From positions 9,226,989 to 9,290,988 of the forward strand of contig CAIIXF020000006.1 of assembly GCA_903813345.2 (NCBI GenBank): DNA of 64,000 bases. The letters run 5' to 3'. The notes below the pieces were generated by a model, which had not been told where the DNA came from, made no database searches, and worked only from the letters and a program-made list of their open reading frames with translations. Shown piece by piece: positions 11,197 through 23,400 of this stretch. The position numbers and the translations under genes were made by a program. The stretch comes from Owenia fusiformis (Eukaryota > Annelida > Polychaeta > Sabellida > Oweniidae). Position 1 is the stretch's first letter, and each line of letters opens with the position of its first letter.

Positions 11197-14100
11197 TCCA
11201 TATCCATCCGCCAAAAGGTATGACCCCTATATAGTCCATTTAAAAACCTGTGGTTTTGTTCTAAATAACGCCATGGTTGGCTTCTAGGGTACCTAGTATG
11301 CCACTATTTGGTATCAAAATAAAGAGGAGGAGTTCAACTTTCATTTGAATAACGAAAATAGCGATGTAGGTCATAATAGTTCCGACGTGAGCATGTTTAC
11401 TACGCGTTTGGGATTTAGGCGAGGATTTGAGGAAATGGTAGCAAACGCGAGTTACAATAAATCGACGCTGATATCTCAAAAAGTAACCTGACTCCCTTTG
11501 ATTTGATGTAGATCAATCGAACCCCTATATGAACAGGTACATTTTGATATATAACACTATGGGGGGTAAGCGTTTTATAGTTGATCACAAACGCCATATG
11601 TGCAAAGTATTGTTCTGAATTTTCGAATTTGGCGTTGGATTACGGTACTCATACCTTAATATGAGGCCTAAAATTGTCTGCTAGCTGGCCAGAGACCAAT
11701 ATTCTAGCAGAATTTGAGAAAGGAATCGATTTTTTCGTTCTGCGTAGGGCAAACAACGATTTAAAATCACTTTCAACCCATCTGTGCGTATAAGAATGGT
11801 CATAAGAGGCCCTTGGAGGGTCATAAATGAAAGAAAGCACTCTGAAATTCCATCAAAATTGCAGGTTATTTCTCCATTTTTTGCTAAAATTACATGATTT
11901 TGAGGACCCATATCTCACAGAAATTGCTACAATGTAGCGATTTTTCATTTTTACAGGCTAGATACACGTGTCAGGTCAACAGAAACAGTAAGCGTGTGAT
12001 TTTTACATTGCTACACTGTAGCAATATTTATTTCAAAATACAGCTGTTGGGGAAACTGCTATTTATTTAGATTTTGGCCAAAATGGCCAAATTTCAGTCA
12101 AAATCCTCGGGACATAGGGCCTTTGTCGTAGATTTAGTCAATGATGCAACTCTTAGTAGAAGGTGTGCCATATAGGGAATGAAAGCTGTTTGTCAGACGT
12201 ATCATTTTCTTCAATAAAGTCAGAGATAGTCAGGTTAGATTTGTGACGTCACAGTGGCAAAGTTAAACTAGCACATTTAGACGTATTTGGGGTAGGGCAA
12301 ATTAACCCTTTCTTGCCTAAATGGATAAATTGTTCACATATTCAGCCAGTTCCGACGTTTTTATGCATTTTTGAGTTAAAAATGATATTTTCTGCCAAAA
12401 AAAGTTGCAGAGACAAAAATCAGTGTGATGTCACAAAACATTAATATGAGGCCTAAAATTGTCTGCTAGCTGGCCAGAGACCAATATTCTAGCAGAATTT
12501 GAGAAAGGAATCGATTTTTTCGTTCTGCGTAGGGCAAACAACGATTTAAAATCACTTTCAACCCATCTGTGCGTATAAGAATGGTCATAAGAGGCCCTTG
12601 GAGGGTCATAAATGAAAGAAAGCACTCTGAAATTCCATCAAAATTGCAGGTTATTTCTCCATTTTTTTGCTAAAATTACATGATTTTGAGGACCCATATC
12701 TCACAGAAATTGCTACAATGTAGCGATTTTTCATTTTTAAAGGCTAGATACACGTGTCAGGTCAACAGAAACAGTAAGCGTGTGATTTTTACATTGCTAC
12801 ACTGTAGCAATATTTATTTCAAAATACAGCTGTTGGGGAAACTGCTATTTACTTAGATTTTGGCCAAAATGGCCAAATTTCAGTCAAAATCCTCGGGACA
12901 TAGGGCCTTTGTCGTAGATTTAGTTAATGATGCAACTCTTAGTAGAAGGTGTGCCATATAGGGAATGAAAGCTGTTTGTCAGACGTATCATTTTCTTCAA
13001 TAAACTCAGAGATAGTCAGGTTAGATTTGTGACGTCACAGTGGCAAAGTTAAACTAGCACATTTAGACGTATTTGGGGTAGGGCAAATTAACCCTTTCTA
13101 GCCTAAATGGATAAATTTTTCACATATTCAGCCAGTTCCGACGTTTTTATGCATTTTTGAGTTAAAAATGATATTTTCTGCCAAAAAAAGTTGCAGAGAC
13201 AAAAATCAGTGTGATGTCACAAAACATTAATATGAGGCCTAAAATTTCTGCTAGCTGGCCAGAGACCAATATTCTAGCAGAATTTGAGAAAGGAATCGAT
13301 TTTTTCGTTCTGCGTAGGGCAAACAACGATTTAAAATCACTTTCAACCCATCTGTGCGTATAAGAATGGTCATAAGAGGCCCTTGGAGGGTCATAAATGA
13401 AAGAAAGCACTCTGAAATTCCATCAAAATTGCAGGTTATTTCTCCATTTTTTTGCTAAAATTACATGATTTTGAGGACCCATATCTCACAGAAATTGCTA
13501 CAATGTAGCGATTTTTCATTTTTAAAGGCTAGATACACGTGTCAGGTCAACAGAAACAGTAAGCGTGTGATTTTTACATTGCTACACTGTAGCAATATTT
13601 ATTTCAAAATACAGCTGTTGGGGAAACTGCTATTTACTTAGATTTTGGCCAAAATGGCCAAATTTCAGTCAAAATCCTCGGGACATAGGGCCTTTGTCGT
13701 AGATTTAGTCAATGATGCAACTCTTAGTAGAAGGTGTGCCATATAGGGAATGAAAGCTGTTTGTCAGACGTATCATTTTCTTCAATATCCATCCGCCAAA
13801 AGGTATGACCCCTATATAGTCCATTTAAAAACCTGTGGTTTTGTTCTAAATAACGCCATGGTTGGCTTCTAGGGTACCTAGTATGCCACTATTTGGTATC
13901 AAAATAAAGAGGAGGAGTTCAACTTTCATTTGAATAACGAAAATAGCGATGTAGGTCATAATAGTTCCGACGTGAGCATGTTTACTACGCGTTTGGGATT
14001 TAGGCAAGGATTTGAGGAAATGGTAGCAAACGCGAGTTACAATAAATCGACGCTGATATCTCAAAAAGTAACCTGACTCCCTTTGATTTGATGTAGATCA

Positions 14101-14247
14101 ATCGAACCCCTATATGAACAGGTACATTTTGATATATAACACTATGGGGGGTAAGAAGCGTTTTATAGTTGATCACGAACGCCATATGTGCAAAGTATTG
14201 TTCTGAATTTTCGAATTTGGCGTTGGATTACGGTACTCATACCTTAT
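11197..14247. repeat. Segmental tandem repeat, order A-B-B-B(partial)-A
   Basis: Segment A (about 11197-11656) recurs nearly identically at about 13787-14247. Between them a B unit of about 784 bp occurs at about 11657-12439, 12440-13222 and, cut short, 13223-13786. B units begin with 'ttaatatgaggcctaaaat' and contain 'ctgctagctggccagagacc'. The third B stops at 'ttcttcaata' and runs directly into A. Near-identity between copies suggests a recent event. The repeated antisense ORFs in these units are not convincing genes. Confidence 0.9.
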
Positions 14248-14314
14248 TTTATGGATCCCCAATCCCTAATTCTCTGAACAATGTTTTCATTTTCATGTTT
14301 GAATCAGAATAGAT

Positions 14315-14465
14315 AATGAAAGGCAATTCAATATGGTGAAATTCTACACTCGTTGGACAGAATCTCAGTGCAAATGCACTCACCTTCAGTTCATGCTATT
14401 CACGACATTCTGTCAAATTTGTACTAAATTTCACCATATTGAATGGCCTATCATGATTATTTATT
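14315..14465. mobile_element. Hairpin (MITE-like) repeat
   Basis: 'ggcaattcaatatggtgaaatt' parts on the left pair with 'aatttcaccatattgaatggcc' parts on the right, and an inner 'ggacagaat' pairs with 'attctgtc'. Stem about 50 bp with a small loop near 14375-14400. Confidence 0.6.
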
Positions 14466-15121
14466 CCATAATAGGCTTATCTGAAAGCTGTTATTAGCAT
14501 TCACGAATACAAGCTCAGATACGCCTACATGAACAATGAGCTCATAGTGACAATATGAGCTCATTCATTATACTTTGTACATGTATCTATACCCGGAGGG
14601 TTCACTGTCTACCAATTTGGTGGGGGTCTTAACAATATGTTTCCATGCCAATCTGTCAAATTTCATTGTGTTCCCATACCAACCAACATACCAAATGTCC
14701 AAATATAAGATCAATGCCATACGTAATGTCCAAATATAGGACCAATGTCATACCAAATATCCAGATAACCAAGGTCATTCAAAATGTCTAAAGCCTTGAG
14801 AAGAAAGCAAATCTTAATAAAAATGATCCAAAACAACATCAAATAAGAATATGTTTAACAACACTACAATGCCATACCCTAAATGAGCGGTAACACATTT
14901 TCCACGACCATTATCATACCAAAAACAAAGTGGAAAAAGTTTACCATTGCCATACCTCAAAAGATTTTGGGGGGGGGGCATTCTCATACAGATCCAAAAA
15001 CTTGGGTCCATAGCCATAGCAAATGTCAAAAAAAAGTACCCAATATGAGACGAAGATCTTGTCAAGTTTTAAATACAGTGAACCCCCCTCCCTGGGGTAA
15101 ATGGACATGAATAATCTCTTC
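14466..15121. other. Intergenic, low-complexity stretches only
   Basis: Contains loose repeats of 'ccaaatgtccaaatata' (about 14690-14770) and a G-run at about 14971-14979. The overlapping 65-83-codon frames show no recognisable protein. Confidence 0.5.
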
Positions 15122-17231
15122 CACGGAGCGGTAGGCAAACTGCGCGCCTACTATGCACGCAGTTTGGAACACTGACAAACTGCGCGCCTATTCACAAAAT
15201 GACAGACAGGGAGGACACGACTCCCAAGAGGATGGAAATGACTGGATATACTAGGCTAGTTTTGGTTTTCAGACAGTACCAAGATGTGGAGACTAACTTA
15301 GTTTATACGTAGCACTCGATTTTTTACCCGATGCATATCTAGTTATCTCAAAATAAGGTTCCCAAGGAGCTTTCGTGTTAAAATTATACAGTGTTGGGTC
15401 ATATAATGTCTGTTTTTCGTAGTTTGACGTTTATTCAGCCCTTATGTTTGCATATTCTGAAAGATATAGGATTGCTGCACATGGTTTAAGTAATATAGTT
15501 TGTTTGTTAAGCAGTGACAAGCCATTAACGTGATTTTATTTTTTTCGCTGTCAAACTGCGTGCATACTTTCACGTGGATTTCACAAACTGCGTGCCTAAT
15601 ATTTACAAACTGCGCGCCTATATTTACAAACTGCGCGCCTAATTTGCAAGCTGTGTGCAAGTTTGTTGTGTATTTTCAGAAAACTCACTAAACCTGTCCC
15701 TATATAAAAAGAAACCAAAGTCTGACCCTAACAAAAATGTAGATAACAACGGCGCATCTTCAAAAACCATGACACCCCCTTCAGAATTAAACAAGATGTT
15801 ATTTTAAAACGCACCAATGAAGAAAAGGAAACCAATCAAGAAACCAAAGAGGCGATTATTTAAAGATACCAGTGACTCATTTGAAAAAACATTAAAAGAC
15901 TGTGAAAACCTCTTGCCCGATGTCCTCTCAAACCTTAAAAAATAGTACATTGTGTCAACCCTTCCTCAATTTCTATGGATTTATCAGGCTCGTATACGTA
16001 TCCTATACATGTACTGCAGTCGGGACATTCAAGTATTACTTCCTTTGGTATATGCTATAAAATAGACTCTGAACTATTGTATCCCCCAAAATTCAAAGAT
16101 TTAAGTGAAAAAGTTTTGAATTTCTGAATTTTTGCTCGTCATGCATGCATGGTCACTTATTTATGGTTACATGGGTAATAAGTTTCAAGTCGAAAGAGTG
16201 AGATTGTTGTAAATATCTTTTTTTACCTATGTTGCTAAAACTGTGAATTTTTATAGCATTTTATAATGAGGAATTCATTGAATTCTAAGAAATGGCTTTT
16301 TGGACTGCATCAATCAAAAATATAAATAAAAAAGGATTCAATATATATTTACACAATTTTTATGAACGAATTGTATTTATGTTGCACCATGCATCATGCA
16401 CCATGTTAGTTTGAAATAAAGTAGTAAAATAGGCACTTCGATGGGGACTAGGCGGGGACCACCTGGGTGTCTTTTAGTAGGACCCCAATAGAACAAAACC
16501 ATTTTCATGAGATTTTTGAACTCAACTCTATATGATGAAGTCGAATTATTGCATCAATTTTTTATTAAATCATATAGACAAGAACAAAATAAAATATAAA
16601 TATGTACATTTCCACTGGTTGTCAACCATCAACCCAATTTTAGTGTTTGATTTATTTGAACCTTTTCAATCTCTACCTTTTCAACTAACTTACGTACTCC
16701 CATGAAATCACATAGGCCTGCATTACTGAGAAGTCATCGATAATATGCACGCAGTTTGGAAGAGTAGGCACGCAGTTTGTGATTTCTGGCTAAAATAGGC
16801 GCGCAGTTTGTGTTTTATTACTTCTTTCTGTCATGTTCATCTGTTTTAATACGTAATATTTTGTATTGTACGGGAAAACTGGATTGAGCTTTACCTGTGA
16901 ATCAAAACCCAAGTGTTTTATATTTCTGTGAAACGTGCGATATCAACTTATGTATCGGTGATCGAAATATCGATGTCAATTTTTTGTATTAATCTGCTTA
17001 TATTTTTAAACCTACGTTCATCTGGACATGCATTTCGCTATCACATGGTTGAATCATATAATCGCCACCGAATGGACGTGTTGAACTATAAAACAATTCG
17101 GAATAAATGTCTTAAAATGACGTTTGAAAACACAGACTCCAACTTTTATGATGCAATGTTGATAGGCGCGCAGTTTGTCAGTCTTTCAAACTGCGTGCAT
17201 AGTAGGCAAGCAGTTTGGCTACCGCACCGTG
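15122..17231. mobile_element. DNA transposon with ~75-bp TIRs, subterminal repeats and 5-bp TSD
   Basis: The two ends (15122-about 15195 and about 17158-17231) are inverted copies beginning CACGGAGCGG and CACGGTGCGG. The 5-bp direct repeat TCTTC flanks it at 15117-15121 and 17232-17236. Subterminal copies of 'caaactgcgcgccta' (or 'cgtgc' variants) lie in one orientation near 15176, 15552, 15585, 15604 and 15625, and in the opposite orientation near 16746, 16766, 16797 and 17165. The interior (about 15670-16740) has no recognisable transposase, so it is non-autonomous. A 5-bp TSD with a CAC-initial heptamer-like end is the pattern of Transib/RAG-type elements, but other superfamilies are possible. 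Confidence 0.8.
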
Positions 17232-17329
17232 TCTTCCATGACAACAATATATCAAGGGTGCATCAATTTTTCCCTCTTATCGACAATTATACCACATTTT
17301 AATACATGTTTATTTTCATGCTTTCAGGT

Positions 17330-17397
17330 TTTGGTACTAAGAAAAACATTCACAATCACATTTGTGACAAAATAGATAACTTAAACAAAGTGAAAAG
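17330..17397 (+). other. Likely 5' untranslated sequence of the BTB-zinc-finger gene
   Basis: A 'gctttcag' acceptor-like site ends at 17329. An in-frame TAA at 17377-17379 precedes the ATG at 17398 with no other ATG between, which fixes the start codon. An upstream non-coding exon is therefore likely but not located. Confidence 0.5.
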
Positions 17398-17442
17398 ATG
17401 AATCAAAGCCAAGTTACAACACCATACACCTTATCTGATCCA
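17398..17442 (+). CDS. BTB-ZF exon 1 (start)
   Basis: Encodes 15 residues, MNQSQVTTPYTLSDP, then GTAAGT. It joins in phase 0 to exon 2 at 17725. Using this ATG avoids a non-ATG (TTG) start at 17731 inside exon 2. Confidence 0.75.
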
Positions 17443-20400
17443 GTAAGTAGCAGGTCTTGTATTTGAATTTGTGTACAGTAAATGCAAGCACTTAGAATTT
17501 TTATTCTTGAATCATACGTCTATATATGAGTTTCAAGAAACTAGTGCTATATCTAACAATGCATTACATGTATATACAAAAATATGCATTGAAGATTGTA
17601 TTCTCTGTTCTTTAAAAATCAATTACATTGCAGACATTACTTAGTCGTAGTATTTAATCTCTATATATTCCTGTTTTAAAGAGCTTTCTGTCAAAGTTAA
17701 GAAAACTCACACTCTGTTTTTCAGGTCCTATTGTCAGATGAAAGACACAAAGGAAAGCTATCACACCTTTCTGTAAAATTATGGAACATGTTGAAACAAA
17801 AACAGGCTTGTGACATTAAGATAAAAACTTGTGATGTTGATGTCAATGCTCACTCGTGTATATTAATAGCTACGTCTGAGTATTTCAGAAAATGCTTTGA
17901 CCTTATCTCACGCAAGCGTGGTACTGCAGGAATCTCTGGAGTCATAATTGATGTACGGCGACAATTAGGACAAGGACTGAATAACAAAGACATGATGAAT
18001 ATCTTACATTATATTTACACTGGAGATATTGAAGTAACACTTGACAATTGCATATTTCTATTTAAGGCTAGCAGGATTCTTGAATTAGAATACCTTACAG
18101 AACTAATAATACCCCTTTATGTAAAGATCTGCAGCCTTCAGATATCAGACTTGTCAGCCAAAGAAAAACAATATCTTCATTACAAAACCAATTACAAAAA
18201 ACATGAAGCTGCTGACACAAGCAAGTCAGAATCTCAAACTCTTCCTGCAAAAGGTGTAGGAAATAATCCTGAAGAGGAACATATATCGTTGGAAACAGGA
18301 AACATCTTACCAGAACATGATATTGATAAAGAAAGTATGGGAGGAGAGACATCAAATGACATCAATAAAGATTCATTTGAAGAAAAAGAACCTCAAATGG
18401 AGACTGAGAACAGCCATCTGATGAACCTCCAATGTGATGAAGATGATGCTGATGCGAGTGACCAAGAAACTCTTAATTCACCAAACCTTGATGCTCTCGA
18501 TGAGGTTAAGTTAGAGATTGATGAAATGGACTTAAACAGTGTTGAATTGATCTCTAATGATGCAAATGAAGGGAACCCAAATGATGATGAATTAATCATA
18601 AATCAAGGGACTCATTTAGAGAATGATCAAGCGAATGTAAATCCTGAATTGAACTCAAATGATGAACCAAACTCAAATGAAGATAAAGTAAGCTCAATTG
18701 ATGAATCTGTCCACACCACTGAAGAACTGACAGATGCAATTAAAGATGAAATATATTATGATAATGAAACAACTAAAGATGCATCATCAGCAACAATCAC
18801 AAGTAGCTTGCTGAAAAGAGACAATGAAAATGATAGTGGCACATCGCAATGTGTTAAACTTGAGATGAAAAATAAAACAATCATTCCTGTATATATTGAT
18901 CATCCATACTCATCTATAATAAATATTAAAGACTCATTTGAAGGTGGAGCTCATTATAGTAAGACTGAGAGCAGACACCTGATGAACCTCGAATGTGATG
19001 AAGATGATGCTGATGCGAGTGAACAAGACTCTCCTATTAACTTAGGAAACCTTGATGCTCTGGATGAGGTTAAGTTAGAGCCTAATGAAATGGACTTAAA
19101 CAGTGTTGAATTGATCTCTAATGCAAATGAAGGAAATTCAAATGGTGATGAATTAATCATAAATGGAGGGGCAAATTTAGAGAATGATCAATGGAATGTA
19201 AATGGTGAAATAAACTCAAATGATGAACCAAACTCAAATGAAAATAGAGTTAACTCAATTGATGAATCTGTCCACACAACTAAAGAACTGACAGATGCAA
19301 TTAAAGATGAAATATATTATGATAATGAAACAACTAAAGATGTATCATCAGCAACAATAACAAGTAACTTGCTAAATAGAGACAATGAAAATGATAGTGG
19401 TACATCGCAATGTGTTGAGCTTGAGATGGAAGATAAAACAATCATACAGGTATATATTGATCGTCCTTACTCATCTTTTCTAAATACTGATATGGTCAAT
19501 CACTTCCAGGATGTACCAAATGTGAATATCCAAAAGATGAATGAATTCAAAGATGGGGAAGATGGCACAAATATCCATAGGGATGATATACATGAAGAAA
19601 CTCTTCTGAATGATCAGGAAAGGTATTTGGATTTATATCAGGAAAAGTGTCAATATGCAGTCACTCATAGTCCCTTTAATATACCTAGTTTTGGTGGAGA
19701 TTACATTAAACCTTGGCCTGTTGAACTTGCAAATATCACTTCTGTAGTGGAAAATGAGATTAATATTGGATACAATGGAACTTGTGCAGAAAGTAAGGAG
19801 GTAATCACAAGAGACAATAAAACTGATAACAACGTTACAAAGATTCATAACCCAAGCAAGCAAGTCCCTGCGCTTTATGGCTCTGTGGAAGAGGTATCTA
19901 AAATCAATGGTGATGCACCAGTCACAATCAAACGAAGCTGTAGGGTAAAATGTAAAAGACTGAACGATCAATCAGGTGAAAGAAAGAAAATAAAATGTAT
20001 GCCTAGACAAATTCAGATATTTGAAATAACACAAAGAGGGATAAGGTGTCCTAACTGTACACGAAGATTTAAAAACGAATTAAAACTTTTGAATCATTTT
20101 ATTACATGTTGGACCGGAGAACGAGTTAAAGATGTCATCAAAAGAAAGGCAGCTTCAAATCTTGCTCAAGACAATTTTGCTTACTGTTGTAATAATTGCC
20201 AAATGCCAATTTACTTAAATTATAAACGTTTTCTCAGGCATTGCTACTTCTGCTATCAGACAAATGATAAGGAGGAGCTGATAATTGAGTCAATCCCATG
20301 CTATAAATGCAACAAATTTGTCAGCGAAGATTATTGGATGAAACACCTGCAAAAATGTCTGCTCCCATCATTTGATGAGATCCCTGCAACCAGATCTCCT

Positions 20401-23400
20401 GGTGGGTTACACTGTCACATCTGCACTTATAAAATCAATTATAGAGAAAAAGTACAAAAGGGTCATTCTGAATCCAATCAGAGGCTAGCTAGTCATATGT
20501 ATCACAAACATGGCATTGTCCAATCTGGATTCAGACTTCTGAAATGTGCTGAGGAATATAAGAAGGTAAGATTCAAAATACAGTAAAACCTGTGTAAGTG
20601 GAACATGAATATAATGGTACCTGTAAAATCATTTAACCTAAAACTGATCTTTTTCAGATTTGGTAGGAACTTAATAAGGAAAATATAAAATATGATTGAT
20701 TGAAGATGATTGTACTTGGATTATTAAAAGACCTATTAATAGTGTCCTTTCCATGTTATTTACCTTCAGTAATCTTTCCATATGTTATTTACTTTTAGTC
20801 CTTTCATAATCGTAATTTTTTTTCTCTTAGAATGAAATTATTTGCTTTCCTTTTATTAATTATCCTCTATTTACCATTGATTTTATATTTTGTTTGCAGG
20901 AACCCAATTGTACTTATGCTACTGTCGGAAAAAAATATTTGAATAGCCACATCAAGATTAAACACAAACAAGATCACATTATTGGACCAGAATTCCAATG
21001 CGAGGTACTTCCATTTTTTCCATTAATTTACTGTCAATCTTAATTGGGAGTTTCTCAATTAAAAACAATTGTCCCTCTTGTTTCTCTTTTAAAAACATTT
21101 AAAGTTAAACTTATCATTTTTAGATTTGGTAGGAACTTTATAAGGAAAATATGATTGATTGACGATGATTTTACTTGGATAGCTAAAAGACTTATTATCC
21201 CATCGAACGAAGTTCGGAGGGATATAGGGAACGCCTCCGTCTGTCCGTCCATACGTACGTCCGTCCGTCCGGGCAATAACTCAAATACCGCTGGCCCGAT
21301 TTTGTTCATATTTTATACACATATACCCAATGAGAGAAGAAGTTCTGCTGGAAAATGGATTTTCAAAATGGACGCTTAAAAGAAAATTGCGGACATTTTA
21401 GTGCCGATTTTACAGTAATTTAGGTACTGCATATAAAACTCTAATAGCAGTATGTTTTAAATGTAAAAAAGTTATATAAAACATTGATTAAGCTAGAAAT
21501 GTAATTATAGAAGAAATACATGGCAGCCATCTTAAAAAATGGCTGCCTTTGCACGTCATTTTACGATTTTTGCTGTAACTTGAAAAGTAGTGGAGCGATT
21601 ATGTTCATATTTGGTATGTGAATTCTTTAAGCATGGCACAATGTCTAATGACATTTTGGGTAATAGGCAGCCATTTTGAAAAATGGCTGCCATTTTTACG
21701 TGTGTTATTTAACATTTTCTACTGTAAGTCAAAAAGTAGTGGAGCGATTTTGTTCATATTTGGTATGTGAATACTTTAAGCATGGCACAATGTCTAATGA
21801 CATTTTTGGTAGTAGGCGGCCATTTTGAAAAATATGTTCATATTTGGTATGTGAATACTTTAAGCATGGCACAATGTAATATGACATTTTGGGTAGTCGG
21901 CGGCCATTTTGAAAAATGGCCTTCATTTTTACGTGCGTCATTTAACATTTTTCTACTGTAAGTCAAAAAGTAGTGGAGCGATTTTGTTCATATTTGGTAC
22001 GTGAATACTTTAAGCATGGCACAATGTCTAATGACATTTTGGGTAGTAGGCGGTCATTCTGAAAAATGGCTGCCATTTTTACGTGTGTTATTTTTACATT
22101 TTTTACTATAACTCAAAAAGTAATAGAGCGATTTTGATCCTATTTTATATGTGAATACTATAAGCATGGCACACTGTCTAATGACACTTTGGGTAGTAGG
22201 TGGCCATTTTGAAAAATGGCCACCATTTTTACGTTATTTACTATAACTTGAATAGTAGTGGAGCGATTTTGTTCATATTTGATATGTGATTAATTTTTTT
22301 TATTTTATTAATTTATTGCAATCACTTTTAGATCAGTGGCACATAGTTAAACTAGTGCAGCAGTTAAAACATACAATACATGTGTACAAGTACAATTCTA
22401 AAGCAGAGCTAAAAACATTTGTGTAATAAGACATAAAAACAAAACTAAAACATTTGCAATACATTAACTTGTTGGTGCTACATATATGTTTTTGATAAAA
22501 TACTTTGAGCATGCATCAAAAATATAACCTTGTTCTTGACCCAAGATAGCATAGGCCGCATCCCCAAGCACCCATTCTAAACCATTATTGGGAATACATG
22601 TCTTAAAATAATTATAAATGTGTGGAAGTCTATTCTCAATGCTATTATAAAATATAAACTCATACTCATGAGCCTTGTACACTGTCTCATGACACTTCGC
22701 GTACTAGGTGGCCATTTTAAAAAATGGCTGTCATTTTTACATTTTTTACGATAACTTGAAAAGTATTGGAGCAATTTTGTTCATATTTGATATGTGAATA
22801 CTTAGCATGGCATATTGTCTAATAAAACTTTAGGGAGTAGTCGGCCATTTTGAAAAATGGCCACCATTTTTATGTGTGTTATTTTACATTTTTTATTATA
22901 ACTCAAAAAGTAATAGAGCGATTTTGTTCATATTTGATATGTGAATACTCATAAGGATTGCATATACTGTCTTATGACATTTTGGGTAGTAAGTGGCCGT
23001 TTTAAAAGATGGCTAGCATTGGCAATTTTTTAAGAATTTTATATGTGGCTACTTAAAAACATATTACTTCTTATGATGACAACTTGGCTAGTGATCATTT
23101 TGAAAATGGTGGGCTTCTTATGGGTGTTTATGATATTTGCTATATATTTCAAATGTAAAAATGCCAGCCATTTCTGTTTGATGGGATTCGCTACGCTTTG
23201 GCGTTGCCGTTGTTCTGGTTGATTATGTGCTTGTAAACAAATCATGTAACAAACTCTCACAACTTCCAATAACTTAACAAGTACTGTTAGACTGGCTTCA
23301 AATTTGTCAAAATCATCCACAAGTTTTCAGAAGTTCAAACTTGAGATTTCATCTTCCATGACCTTCTCATAATAAAAAAGTTTAACAAATTGCTTCAAAT

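Noticed and set aside
11261-14185. Repeated antisense open frames of 60-82 codons
   Set aside because: They exist only because the same non-coding segment is repeated; no domain, splice context or start context supports them, and copies differ by frame-breaking indels.
16913-17302. 129-codon + strand frame as the transposase of the TIR element
   Set aside because: It reads through the terminal inverted repeat and past its end, and has no catalytic motif.
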